Origin: Bradyrhizobium sp. CCGUVB1N3 | GTDB lineage: Bacteria; Pseudomonadota; Alphaproteobacteria; Rhizobiales; Xanthobacteraceae | Direction of reading: 5' to 3' | Length of the DNA: 64,000 nt | Assembly: GCF_024199925.1 (NCBI RefSeq) | Contig: NZ_JANADR010000001.1 | Location: 1,674,001-1,738,000 of the forward strand | In this document: positions 41,949 to 49,855 of the stretch, one piece after another | How the letters are laid out: the number at the start of each line of letters is the position of its first letter | Numbering within the stretch: the stretch's first letter is position 1 | Notes under the pieces: generated by a model | The model's database searches: none | Told to the model about the DNA's origin: nothing | Seen by the model: the letters and a program-made list of their open reading frames with translations, nothing else | Made by a program: the position numbers and the translations under genes

Positions 41949-43184
41949 CTATTCAAAGCGCAATGCCGCAATCGGATCGAGCCGCGCAGCCTTCTGCGCC
42001 GGATAGAGGCCGAACGAAATGCCGACAAAACCTGCGAATCCACAAGCCAACATGATGGCCCACGGACTGATGAGAACGGGCCAACCGGCATTCCATGCGA
42101 TCGCGACGGCGGCGACGGCTCCCAGCACTGCTCCTGCGATCCCTCCGATCAATGAAAGTATCAAGGCTTCAATCAGGAACTGCCATCGGATATCACGGCG
42201 ACTGGCGCCGACCGCCATGCGCAACCCGATTTCGCGGGTCCGTTCGGTCACCGAGACCAGCATGATGTTCATGATGCTGATGCCGCCAACGATCAGCGAA
42301 ACTGCTGCCACTGCGATTAGCAGGATCCCGAGAGTTCGTACCGCAGCACCACGTGCGGTCAACAGGTCCGCGGGATTCTCGATCCTAAAATCGCTGGGAG
42401 CATCGCCGCGAATATGATGGCGCTGTCGTAGCAGGTCCTCGATGTTGCGTTCGATTTCGGGCCTGTCGCTCGCATTGGACATCTTGATCGAGACGAAATC
42501 CAGGGCTTCGCGGGTAGTGCCATGCACGGCACCGAGGACGCGGCTCTTTGCGGTCGAAAGAGGAATGAATACGACGTCGTCCTGACTGCGCCCGGCCGCG
42601 CCCAATCCTTTTCTGTCGAGAACGCCGATGACCGTGAAAGGCACGTTGCCAATTCGAAACACCTCTCCAACCCTCGCACGCCCATCAAATAGCTCATCGA
42701 TGACCACCGACCCCACGATCGCGACTTTGGCGCCGGAGGTGGTCTCGTCGCCCGTAAATGATCGCCCCTCGATCACTCGCCATTCGCGGGCGACCAGATA
42801 ATCGTTACTAATTCCAGCCACCAGCGTCACCCAGTTCCTATTGAGCGCGACGAGCGGCATCGAGCGCGACAGCAGAGGCGCGGCGACCTGCACGTCCACC
42901 AGTTCGCGGCGGATCGCCGCGGCGTCCTCTTCGGTGAGGGTAGGCTGTGTTCCAGACTCAAGCCTTGCTCCGCCGGCATTGCGCGCTCCGGGCAAGACCA
43001 GCAGGAGGTTGGCTCCCAAGGTACGGATCTTTTCCGAGACCTCAGCTTGTGCGCCCGCTCCCACCGACACCATGCAAACCACGGCCGCGACACCAACGAT
43101 GATTCCAAGTGCGGTCAAGGCGCTGCGAAGCTTGTTCGAGCGAAGCGCTCGTGCCGCGATGCGCAGATCTTCCACGGGGCTCAT
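41949..43184 (-). CDS. MacB-type ABC exporter permease
   Basis: 411 residues from ATG 43184, overlapping the ATPase stop (ATGA). One helix near the N-terminus (RSALTALGIIVGVAAVVCMVSVG), a large periplasmic domain, and three C-terminal helices with SLIVGGISIMNIMLVSVTER and TREIGLRMAVGASRRDIRWQ, ending YPAQKAARLDPIAALRFE. This is the MacB/FtsX membrane topology with the ATPase on a separate chain, unlike E. coli MacB. It works as a mechanotransmitting pump for peptides, lipids or macrolides together with the HlyD-type adaptor encoded upstream. Confidence 0.92.
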   Translation of the reverse strand: MSPVEDLRIAARALRSNKLRSALTALGIIVGVAAVVCMVSVGAGAQAEVSEKIRTLGANLLLVLPGARNAGGARLESGTQPTLTEEDAAAIRRELVDVQVAAPLLSRSMPLVALNRNWVTLVAGISNDYLVAREWRVIEGRSFTGDETTSGAKVAIVGSVVIDELFDGRARVGEVFRIGNVPFTVIGVLDRKGLGAAGRSQDDVVFIPLSTAKSRVLGAVHGTTREALDFVSIKMSNASDRPEIERNIEDLLRQRHHIRGDAPSDFRIENPADLLTARGAAVRTLGILLIAVAAVSLIVGGISIMNIMLVSVTERTREIGLRMAVGASRRDIRWQFLIEALILSLIGGIAGAVLGAVAAVAIAWNAGWPVLISPWAIMLACGFAGFVGISFGLYPAQKAARLDPIAALRFE

Positions 43185-43912
43185 GAGGGAGAACCCACGC
43201 CGATGGCGCTTGACGGCGCGCGTTTGCACGTTGCTCCATCGTCATCGACAATTCGTCCATCATGCATGGTGATCCGTCGCTGCGCACGACCGGCAACCTC
43301 AATGGCGTGCGTTACCACGATGAGGGTGCGACCGTCGCGATGCAGGTCGTCGAACAGAGATAGGATCTCCTCGCTCGTGGTGCTGTCCAGTGAACCCGTC
43401 GGCTCGTCAGCGAGGATAACAGCCGGATCGTTGACAATCGCGCGGGCGATCACAACCCTCTGCTGTTCTCCTCCTGAAAGTTGGTTCGGCCAACGATGAC
43501 TATGGTCGGCCAAACCCACACGCGCGAGTGCGTCCATCGCCGTACGGCGGCGTCTCAGGCGCGGCGCGGAAGCGTAGACGAGGGGCAACTCGACATTTTC
43601 CAGCGCGGTCGCCCGCGGCAGAAGTGCCGGCAATTGGAACACGAAGCCGATGTCTCGGCTCCTGATGGACGCCCGCGTCGCCTCGCTCAGTTGCGCGACG
43701 TCGCATCCTTTCAAGGCGTACTCCCCGGAATCCGGCCGATCCAACAGACCTAGGAGGTTCATGAGGGTAGACTTCCCCGAACCCGAGCGGCCGCGGATCG
43801 CGACGAACTCTCCAACCGCAATTGAGAGCGATACGTTGGATACCGCAGCGATAACAACCTCTCCGGATAAGTATTGCTTCGAGAGACCAATGGTCCGGAC
43901 CAGCGGCGACAT
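43181..43912 (-). CDS. MacB-type ABC exporter ATPase
   Basis: 243 residues. Walker A is GRSGSGKST, Q-loop FVFQLPALLPRATALENVELPL, signature [17 protein letters not shown], Walker B VILADEPTGSLDSTT and switch His VVTHAIEVA, all as in MacB/LolD ATPases. A C-terminal tail of about 20 residues is extra. It starts 15 bases after the adaptor gene and overlaps the permease start. Confidence 0.92.
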   Translation of the reverse strand: MSPLVRTIGLSKQYLSGEVVIAAVSNVSLSIAVGEFVAIRGRSGSGKSTLMNLLGLLDRPDSGEYALKGCDVAQLSEATRASIRSRDIGFVFQLPALLPRATALENVELPLVYASAPRLRRRRTAMDALARVGLADHSHRWPNQLSGGEQQRVVIARAIVNDPAVILADEPTGSLDSTTSEEILSLFDDLHRDGRTLIVVTHAIEVAGRAQRRITMHDGRIVDDDGATCKRAPSSAIGVGSPS

Positions 43913-43927
43913 CCTACAAATCCGATC

Positions 43928-45283
43928 TCAGAATTCGAGGCGAACCCCGAAGTAGCGCCTCGGGGTCTGCGTACTGGCAACCCCGATGATCAGCTGCCGG
44001 CCCTCGGCGAGCTGGCCTTCCAGGAGTTCGGCACCATTGTCGTCTGTCGCGCCGAGCTTGACAGCGATCGGACTGGGTTGCCCGTCATCGCCAACCGCCC
44101 AAACCGTCGCGAGTGCCTTTGAGGAAGCGGATTCGGCCTGACTCCGGCGAGGGGATCGAGAGCCGGCCTCCGCCGGCTGGAAACGCAGCGCGTGGCCGGG
44201 AATTTTGAGCACCTCTCCAGTATCGCTCACCACGATCCGAAGTTGTGCGGTCATACCCGGCAACAGCAGGAGCTCCGGATTTGGTGCGGAAACAATGGTC
44301 GTATAAGTGACGACGTTTTGCACGACGTCGGGAGACTTGCGGATCTGCAGAACCCGGCCGCTGAAGGTTCGATCAGGGAAAGAGTCCACTGTGAACTTGG
44401 CCGTCTGGCCCACTTTCAATTGCCCGACATCGGCCTCGTCAATCTTGCCATGCACCTCCATCTCATGCAGATCGTTCACGATCTTGAACAACGTCTTAGC
44501 TTCGAGGCTGACTGCAACCGTTTGTCCTGGATTGACATCCCGATTGATGATGATTCCGTCGATCGGCGCGCGCAGCACGGTACGATCAAGGTCGAGCTGC
44601 GCCTGATCGAGGGCCGCCTGCTTCTGCTCGACAACAGCCTGTGCATTCTCGAGATTGGCCTCGGCCATAAGCCGTTCTGCTTCCGCGATCGCAATGGCCT
44701 CGATCTTCATCTGGATCTGATCAAGGGAGGCGCGCAGGTCGGCGGCTCCCGCATCACGCAGGGCCCGCGCCTGGGTCAAGTCGCGCTCGGTTCCGGCTCC
44801 GGTACGCGCCAATGCCACCTTTCGCAGGAACTCCCTCTCGACCTCGTCCTGCCGCGCCTTATTCGCGGTGGATTGCTCCTCTGCCAGTTTTTCGGCAGTC
44901 TGCGCATTCGCGACCGCGACCTTCGCTCGTTCAAGTGCCGCCTTTTGTACCTCGGCAGTCGCTTTCGCCACTTTAAGGGCCGCTTTCGCTTCACTGACGC
45001 GAGCGGCAAAGAGTTCTGGATCGATTTGCGCGATCGGCTGCCCAGCCGTTACAGCATCGTTGAAACTAACGAACACTTTCGCGATTCGTCCCGACAGTTG
45101 CGAGCTGACATCGACGCTTACGACCGCCTCGATGGTGCCGCTCGCCTTGACCAAAGTAGCGATGCTGCCGCGTTCGACTGGGGCGGTGAGGAAGGTCGGG
45201 ACCGAGGATTCGCGGCTATGGCTATAGGTGTACCCCAGCCCGACTATGAACCCGCAAAACAGAACGGCGACGGCGAAACGCAT
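43928..45283 (-). CDS. MacA-like periplasmic adaptor (HlyD family)
   Basis: 451 residues. One N-terminal membrane anchor (MRFAVAVLFCGFIVGLGYTY), then the lipoyl half SQLSGRIAKVFVSFNDAVTAGQPIAQIDPE, a long coiled coil (residues 85-215, Ala/Glu/Lys-rich), and the second lipoyl half LRAPIDGIIINRDVNPGQTV. A beta-barrel domain (GKIDEADVGQLKVGQTAKFTVD) and a membrane-proximal domain follow. It links the MacB-type pump to an outer-membrane channel. No TolC-type gene is in the window. The coding strand runs adaptor, ATPase, permease. Confidence 0.93.
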   Translation of the reverse strand: MRFAVAVLFCGFIVGLGYTYSHSRESSVPTFLTAPVERGSIATLVKASGTIEAVVSVDVSSQLSGRIAKVFVSFNDAVTAGQPIAQIDPELFAARVSEAKAALKVAKATAEVQKAALERAKVAVANAQTAEKLAEEQSTANKARQDEVEREFLRKVALARTGAGTERDLTQARALRDAGAADLRASLDQIQMKIEAIAIAEAERLMAEANLENAQAVVEQKQAALDQAQLDLDRTVLRAPIDGIIINRDVNPGQTVAVSLEAKTLFKIVNDLHEMEVHGKIDEADVGQLKVGQTAKFTVDSFPDRTFSGRVLQIRKSPDVVQNVVTYTTIVSAPNPELLLLPGMTAQLRIVVSDTGEVLKIPGHALRFQPAEAGSRSPRRSQAESASSKALATVWAVGDDGQPSPIAVKLGATDDNGAELLEGQLAEGRQLIIGVASTQTPRRYFGVRLEF

Positions 45284-45538
45284 GTGTGGCTATCATCCTG
45301 ATCACTAACCGCTTGAAGCAATCCCAAGAAGCGGATTGGTTCATTCAAGCCGAACATGTCCGCTAGACAGAGAAAGCTGCTACCTCCCAACGCCAGTCGA
45401 TCCCGGGAAACAGTTCTCGAAGACCCCGGCGACCAATCGAGCCGACGGGGCCCCGCACTCAATGCCGAAACAGCCTCGCCCCTATGCATTCTGCGCTGTG
45501 TCGTGACCTGCCGCCTCCCGTGTCGGGCGGTGCCGCGC

Positions 45539-45859
45539 TTACGGCATTTGCTGGAAACAAGCGTTGTCGTACTGGGAGTTGGCTTTTGGATTGGCCCCTG
45601 AGTTTCCTGCGCCGGATCCAGCGTACACTTTGGTTGGCGTAGGGTTGCCTAGAGTAGGGAATGGGGAGTTGGTGTTGAGGCTGTCGACCTGACCCGGAGG
45701 ACTAGCTTGCGCGCCACCGCACGATGCAACACCGGCACCACCTGTACCATTCTGGCCTTTGGTCCCTAAGACCCTATGGGCGTCCGTGGCGAAGACCGCC
45801 CCAGCCGAGGAAACCAGCAGGCAGGCGCCGATAAGAAGCGAAGTTGTCGGGTGTTTCAT
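45539..45859 (-). CDS. Small secreted Gly/Asn-rich protein
   Basis: 106 residues from ATG 45859 (GGGAGTG before it). The signal peptide MKHPTTSLLIGACLLVSSAGAVFA is followed by a mature part of about 82 residues rich in Gly, Asn, Pro and Ser (KGQNGTGGAGVASCGGAQ; SGAGNSGANPKANSQYDNA) with two cysteines (ASCGG, NACFQQMP). No known domain. It lies 255 bases upstream of the MacAB-type exporter on the same strand. Similar short proteins exist in Bradyrhizobium but I know no function. Confidence 0.7.
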   Translation of the reverse strand: MKHPTTSLLIGACLLVSSAGAVFATDAHRVLGTKGQNGTGGAGVASCGGAQASPPGQVDSLNTNSPFPTLGNPTPTKVYAGSGAGNSGANPKANSQYDNACFQQMP

Positions 45860-46200
45860 CTGGACACTCCCTTTCAAGGTTATGTTGCGCATTGGAAAAA
45901 TCGCGCAGAGAGTTCCGACAGATAGTTCCAGCATATTATTGATCGTCCGCTGGTGGGACGTAGTCGCCGATAGCAAACACCAGACGGGCGCAGATCATCC
46001 GGAAACGATTCAAAGTTTTTTGGATCACGTCCTCTCCGGCGATTTCAAATGACAAAGGTGACAGATTCTGACAGCGAAGTTAGCGTGATTGTTAGGCGCC
46101 CGCGAAAGAACGCGAAGGGCCAGAAGGCGACATGGTCATCACATAACGGGATGCGACCGGAGGCGGCCTCCGCGATTCCATCTGGGAGCGGATATTTGGG
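45860..46200. other. Intergenic region between two small secreted protein genes
   Basis: 341 bases. Probably the promoter region of the Gly/Asn-rich protein gene. An apparent plus-strand frame from 46049 has no ribosome-binding site and runs antisense over the next gene. Nothing else seen. Confidence 0.5.
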
Positions 46201-46449
46201 TCAGGGTTTTGGTCTATATCGCGGCGGCGGTTCCGGCGTGGTGCATGTACCCACTGACGACACTCGGCAAGGCACATCATAGTGCAGTCTGCCCCCGCCG
46301 GGGGCGTTCCCATCGTTGGCCCGTTCCGTGGGCGTTGTGGGATCGACCACGGCATTCGTCTTAGGTGCCCTGGTTGTGGGAAGCTGTTGCGCGACAGCGA
46401 GCGACGACAAGGCAACCAGCGCGGTCGCCGTGAGCAACGCGGACCTCAT
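46201..46449 (-). CDS. Small secreted Pro-rich protein
   Basis: 82 residues with an excellent ribosome-binding site (GGAGGACACAAGCC before the ATG). The signal peptide MRSALLTATALVALSSLAVA leaves a mature chain of about 62 residues, Pro/Thr-rich (VVDPTTPTERAND; TPEPPPRYRPKP) with two cysteines eight residues apart (PCRVSSVGTC). No family recognised. Confidence 0.65.
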   Translation of the reverse strand: MRSALLTATALVALSSLAVAQQLPTTRAPKTNAVVDPTTPTERANDGNAPGGGRLHYDVPCRVSSVGTCTTPEPPPRYRPKP

Positions 46450-46620
46450 GGCTTGTGTCCTCCGTAGTGCACTCAGACCATTGGGACACTAGTTACCACA
46501 AATTAAGACACGAGGCTCGGAATACGACAGCGCCGCTGCATTCAGAACCGATCATCACGTCCGTTGCTATCTCAAAGCGGCGGCGGTCGGGCTGTGGCTT
46601 CGCGCTAAACAGTCTGCGCT

Positions 46621-46896
46621 CTAGAACGGCATTCCCATCAATTTCGACAAGCGTTCGATCGAGAGGTATCCGGCATGATAGGCGGCCATGCCGAGGCCAA
46701 AGACGACCGCCGAGATCAGCGTGGTCCAGATCAGCTTGCTGCGCATTCCGGTCAGGATCGGCGCGCCGGGATCGGTGCCGGGGGCGCCGACGCCTTCCTC
46801 ATGCTGGCTGCGCACGCCGAACGGCAGGGTCACGAACAGCGTGACCCACCAGAGTACGAAGTAGATCGCAAGCGCGGTGGAGATCTCGTAGGCCAT
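46621..46896 (-). CDS. DUF1467 family membrane protein
   Basis: 91 residues with two helices (ALAIYFVLWWVTLFVTLPFGV; LIWTTLISAVVFGLGMAAYHAG) separated by RSQHEEGVGAPGTDPGAP, which matches DUF1467. These genes lie between mce and proS in many Rhizobiales, as mce is here; function unknown. It starts 9 bases after the mce stop. Confidence 0.9.
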   Translation of the reverse strand: MAYEISTALAIYFVLWWVTLFVTLPFGVRSQHEEGVGAPGTDPGAPILTGMRSKLIWTTLISAVVFGLGMAAYHAGYLSIERLSKLMGMPF

Positions 46897-46905
46897 GGCT
46901 CTGCC

Positions 46906-47310
46906 TTACGCCTGTTCGATCTCGACCAGCGCGCCGGAAAAGTCCTTCGGGTGCAGGAAGAGCACCGGCTTGCCATGCGCGCCGATCTTCGGCACGCCGT
47001 CGCCCAGCACCCGCGCGCCCTCCTTCACCAGCACGTCGCGCGAGGTGATGATGTCGACGACCTCGTAGCAGACGTGATGGATGCCGCCGTCGGCATTGCG
47101 TTCCAGAAACTTTGCGATCGGCGAGCCTTCGCCGTAGGGCTCGATGAACTCGATCTTGGTGTTGGGGAGCATCACGAACACGGTGGTCACGCCGTGCTCG
47201 GGTAGCGCCACGGCTTCGGAAATCTGCGCGCCGAACGCCGCGCCGTAGATCTTGGCGGCCTTCACGGCATCCTTGGTCGCGATCGCGACATGGTTAAGCC
47301 GGCCCAGCAT
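46906..47310 (-). CDS. mce: Methylmalonyl-CoA epimerase
   Basis: 134 residues, the family length. Glyoxalase/VOC fold with metal ligands His7 (LNHVAIA), His in GGIHHVCYEV and Glu in ALVEIEQA. It interconverts the two epimers of methylmalonyl-CoA in the propionyl-CoA pathway. It sits between the RNase J and DUF1467 genes in conserved order, separated from RNase J by a short palindromic repeat. Confidence 0.93.
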   Translation of the reverse strand: MLGRLNHVAIATKDAVKAAKIYGAAFGAQISEAVALPEHGVTTVFVMLPNTKIEFIEPYGEGSPIAKFLERNADGGIHHVCYEVVDIITSRDVLVKEGARVLGDGVPKIGAHGKPVLFLHPKDFSGALVEIEQA

Positions 47311-47324
47311 GGTTCTCTCCCTCA

Positions 47325-47373
47325 GAGCATGATCCGGAAAAGTGTGAAGTGCTTTTCCGAAAAGACCATTCTC
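47325..47373. repeat. Short palindromic repeat (REP-like)
   Basis: GAGCATGATCCGGAAAAGTG...CTTTTCCGAAAAGACCATTCTC: an imperfect inverted repeat of a type found very frequently between genes in Rhizobiales. It occupies almost the whole RNase J-mce gap. Confidence 0.65.
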
Positions 47374-47376
47374 AAA

Positions 47377-49047
47377 CTAGACTGTCAGTACATGTACCAG
47401 ACAGGGGGGCTTTTTACCCCAATGTTCGTTGATCACGGCCCGCACCGCGCGTCGCACCGACTCAGCCAAAGCATCCGGGTCGCGGCGGCGCGCTTTCGGC
47501 AGGCCTTCGATCGTGGACATCACGGCATCGAAGACGAGGTCGTCAAACGCCTCGCCCGCCCTGTTCTTCTCGGGGATGCCGACGAGATCGACCTCGGGTT
47601 CGTCGACGAGCTCGCCCTGCTCCGTCATCGCGATGGCGACGAAAGCGCAACCGGAAAAGGCCATCCGCCGCCGCTCGACCACCGCGCGGGACTTGGAATC
47701 CTCCAGGATCGTGCCGTCCTTGTAGAGCCGCCCGGAAGGCACCTCGCCGACGATGCCGGGATCGCCCGGGCCGAGCTTCACCAGATCGCCATTGCGGCAC
47801 ACCAGCACCCGCGGCACACCGGCAGCGCGCGCGAGCTTGGCATGCTCGTGCAGATGCAGGGCCTCGCCATGCACGGGGACCAGGAGCTGCGGCTTGGTCC
47901 AGGCGATCATGTCGCGCAACTCGTCGCGGCGGGGATGGCCGGAGACGTGGACCAGATGGTCGCGGTCGGTGATGACCTCGACGCCCTGGAGCACCAGATT
48001 GTTGATGATCGAGCCGACCGCCTTCTCGTTGCCGGGGATGGTGCGCGAGGAGAAGATCACGCAGTCGCCGCGGTTCAGCGTGATCTCGGGATGATCGTCA
48101 TTGGCGATGCGCGCCAGCGCGGCGCGTGGCTCACCCTGGCTGCCGGTGCACAGCGCGAGCACCTTGTCCTGCGGAAGATGGCCGTAGACCTCAGGCGAGC
48201 GGAAATTCTGCACGCCGTCGAGATAGCCGGTCTCGCGCGCGACCTGCACGACGCGGTCCATGGCGCGGCCGACCACGACGACCTCGCGGTCCGCGGCCTT
48301 GGCGGCGTCAGCCACCGCCTTGATGCGCGCGACGTTGGAGGCGAAGGTCGTCACGGCGACGCGGCCCTTGGCAGCCTTGACCAGATCGATGATGGTCCTG
48401 GCGACCTCGGCTTCCGAAGGCGAGCGGCCGTCGCGCACCGCATTGGTGGAATCGCCGATCAGGGCGAGCACGCCCTCCTCGCCCAGCTCGCGCAGCCGCC
48501 TTTCATCGGTCGGACTCCCCAAGGTCGGGCTCGGGTCGATCTTCCAGTCGCCGGTATGCAGCACCGTGCCGGCCTCGGTGTGGATCGCCAGCGCGTGCGC
48601 TTCCGGAATCGAATGCGCGACGGGAATGAACTCGACATTGAACGGGCCGACATCGACGCGCCCGCCGGACGGGACCACCGTCACCGGAATATTCGGTGCA
48701 TTGCGCTCGGCCGCGCATTTGGCCTCAAACAGCGCCGCGCTGAATTTGGTGGCGTAGATCGGGCATTTAAGCTTGGGCCAGAGGTCGATGATGGCGCCGA
48801 AATGGTCCTCATGGGCGTGGGTCAGCACCAGCCCCATCAGGTTCTTGCGTTCCTTCTCCAGGAAGCTGATGTCGGGCATGATCAGGTCGATGCCCGGCAG
48901 GTGCTCCTCGTCGCCGAAGGAGACGCCGAGATCGACCGCGAGCCAGGCGCGCTGGTGGCGGTTGCCGAGGCCATAGATCGACAGGTTCATGCCGATCTCG
49001 CCGACGCCGCCGAGCGGCGCAAACACCAGTTCGTCAGGCCTTGCCAT
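47377..49047 (-). CDS. rnj: Ribonuclease J
   Basis: 556 residues from ATG 49047, overlapping the birA stop (TGATG). Metallo-beta-lactamase motif THAHEDHFGAI (His77, His79, Asp81, His82), beta-CASP features IGDSTNAVRDGRSPSE and FASNVARIKAVADAA, the GSQGEPRAALARIA loop, and the C-terminal HVSGHPRRDELRDMI motif. It is a 5'-3' exonuclease/endonuclease for mRNA decay and rRNA maturation. The gene follows nuoN-birA in the normal rhizobial order. Confidence 0.95.
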   Translation of the reverse strand: MARPDELVFAPLGGVGEIGMNLSIYGLGNRHQRAWLAVDLGVSFGDEEHLPGIDLIMPDISFLEKERKNLMGLVLTHAHEDHFGAIIDLWPKLKCPIYATKFSAALFEAKCAAERNAPNIPVTVVPSGGRVDVGPFNVEFIPVAHSIPEAHALAIHTEAGTVLHTGDWKIDPSPTLGSPTDERRLRELGEEGVLALIGDSTNAVRDGRSPSEAEVARTIIDLVKAAKGRVAVTTFASNVARIKAVADAAKAADREVVVVGRAMDRVVQVARETGYLDGVQNFRSPEVYGHLPQDKVLALCTGSQGEPRAALARIANDDHPEITLNRGDCVIFSSRTIPGNEKAVGSIINNLVLQGVEVITDRDHLVHVSGHPRRDELRDMIAWTKPQLLVPVHGEALHLHEHAKLARAAGVPRVLVCRNGDLVKLGPGDPGIVGEVPSGRLYKDGTILEDSKSRAVVERRRMAFSGCAFVAIAMTEQGELVDEPEVDLVGIPEKNRAGEAFDDLVFDAVMSTIEGLPKARRRDPDALAESVRRAVRAVINEHWGKKPPCLVHVLTV

Positions 49048-49853
49048 CACGCCGCTCCCATCGAGGCGGCCGTGCCGAAGAAGACCTCGCCTGCCGCCAC
49101 CGGCACGCGCCGGCCGTCGGCGGTGCGGACGATCAGGCAGCCGCTGCCGTCGATCGTGTCGAAGATGCCTTCGAGCGTCGCGCTTCCGGTCTGGATCGCG
49201 ACCTTCTCGCCAAGGCCGGCGGCGCGCTCCAGCCAGAGGCGGCGGATCTCCGCAAAGCCGCGGCCATCGTCCCAGATGCCCCGGAATTCAACCCAGGCGT
49301 CGGACAATGCCGTGAACAGCTCCTCCGCGCTGATACTGACGCCAAGGGCGGCCAGCGACACCGCGGGCGTCGGCGTGCCCTCAGGAGCCGCCACGACGTT
49401 GGTGCCGATGCCGACCACGACGGCAAGCCGGTCGCCGATGGCCTCGGCCTCGAGGCCGATGCCGACGAGCTTCTTGCCACCGGCAAGCACGTCGTTCGGC
49501 CATTTCAGGGTGTATCGGGGCCGGTCCGGACCCAGGCGAAGCGCGGCTTCGACGCTGACCCGCTCCAGCGCCGCCTCCTCGGCCAGCCCCGCCGCAAAGC
49601 CGAGCGTGGCGGCGACGGCCGGCGCGACGTCCATCACCTCGAGGATGCTGGCCGCCAGATTGCCGCGCGGCGCGATCCAGGCCCGCTGGCGGCGGCCACG
49701 TCCCGCCGTCTGCTCCGATGTCACGAACCAGATCGGGCCGCGCTCACCTAGGCGGGCGCGCTCCAGGGCTGCCGTATTGGTCGAGCCGATCTGGTCGAAG
49801 GCTGCGAGGCGGTAGCCCGCGGACGATGCGCGATGACCGAGCGCGAAGCCCAT
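49047..49853 (-). CDS. birA: Biotin-[acetyl-CoA-carboxylase] ligase
   Basis: 268 residues from ATG 49853, 2 bases after the nuoN stop. GSTNTAALERARLG, the biotin/AMP loop TAGRGRRQRAWIAPRGNLAASI, KWPNDVLAGGKKLVGI and VVGIGTNV identify the ligase domain. The N-terminal helix-turn-helix of E. coli BirA is lacking, so it is a monofunctional ligase. A short SH3-like C-terminal domain follows (TLEGIFDTIDGSGCLIVRTADG). It attaches biotin to carboxylases, which fits with mce nearby. Confidence 0.93.
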   Translation of the reverse strand: MGFALGHRASSAGYRLAAFDQIGSTNTAALERARLGERGPIWFVTSEQTAGRGRRQRAWIAPRGNLAASILEVMDVAPAVAATLGFAAGLAEEAALERVSVEAALRLGPDRPRYTLKWPNDVLAGGKKLVGIGLEAEAIGDRLAVVVGIGTNVVAAPEGTPTPAVSLAALGVSISAEELFTALSDAWVEFRGIWDDGRGFAEIRRLWLERAAGLGEKVAIQTGSATLEGIFDTIDGSGCLIVRTADGRRVPVAAGEVFFGTAASMGAA

Positions 49854-49855
49854 CC

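Noticed and set aside
46049..46282. 77-codon plus-strand frame
   Set aside because: No ribosome-binding site; antisense to a small gene that has a signal peptide and a strong ribosome-binding site.
47290..49815. 841-codon plus-strand open frame
   Set aside because: Runs antisense across RNase J and birA; composition is typical of a complementary-strand shadow and both minus-strand genes are clear.
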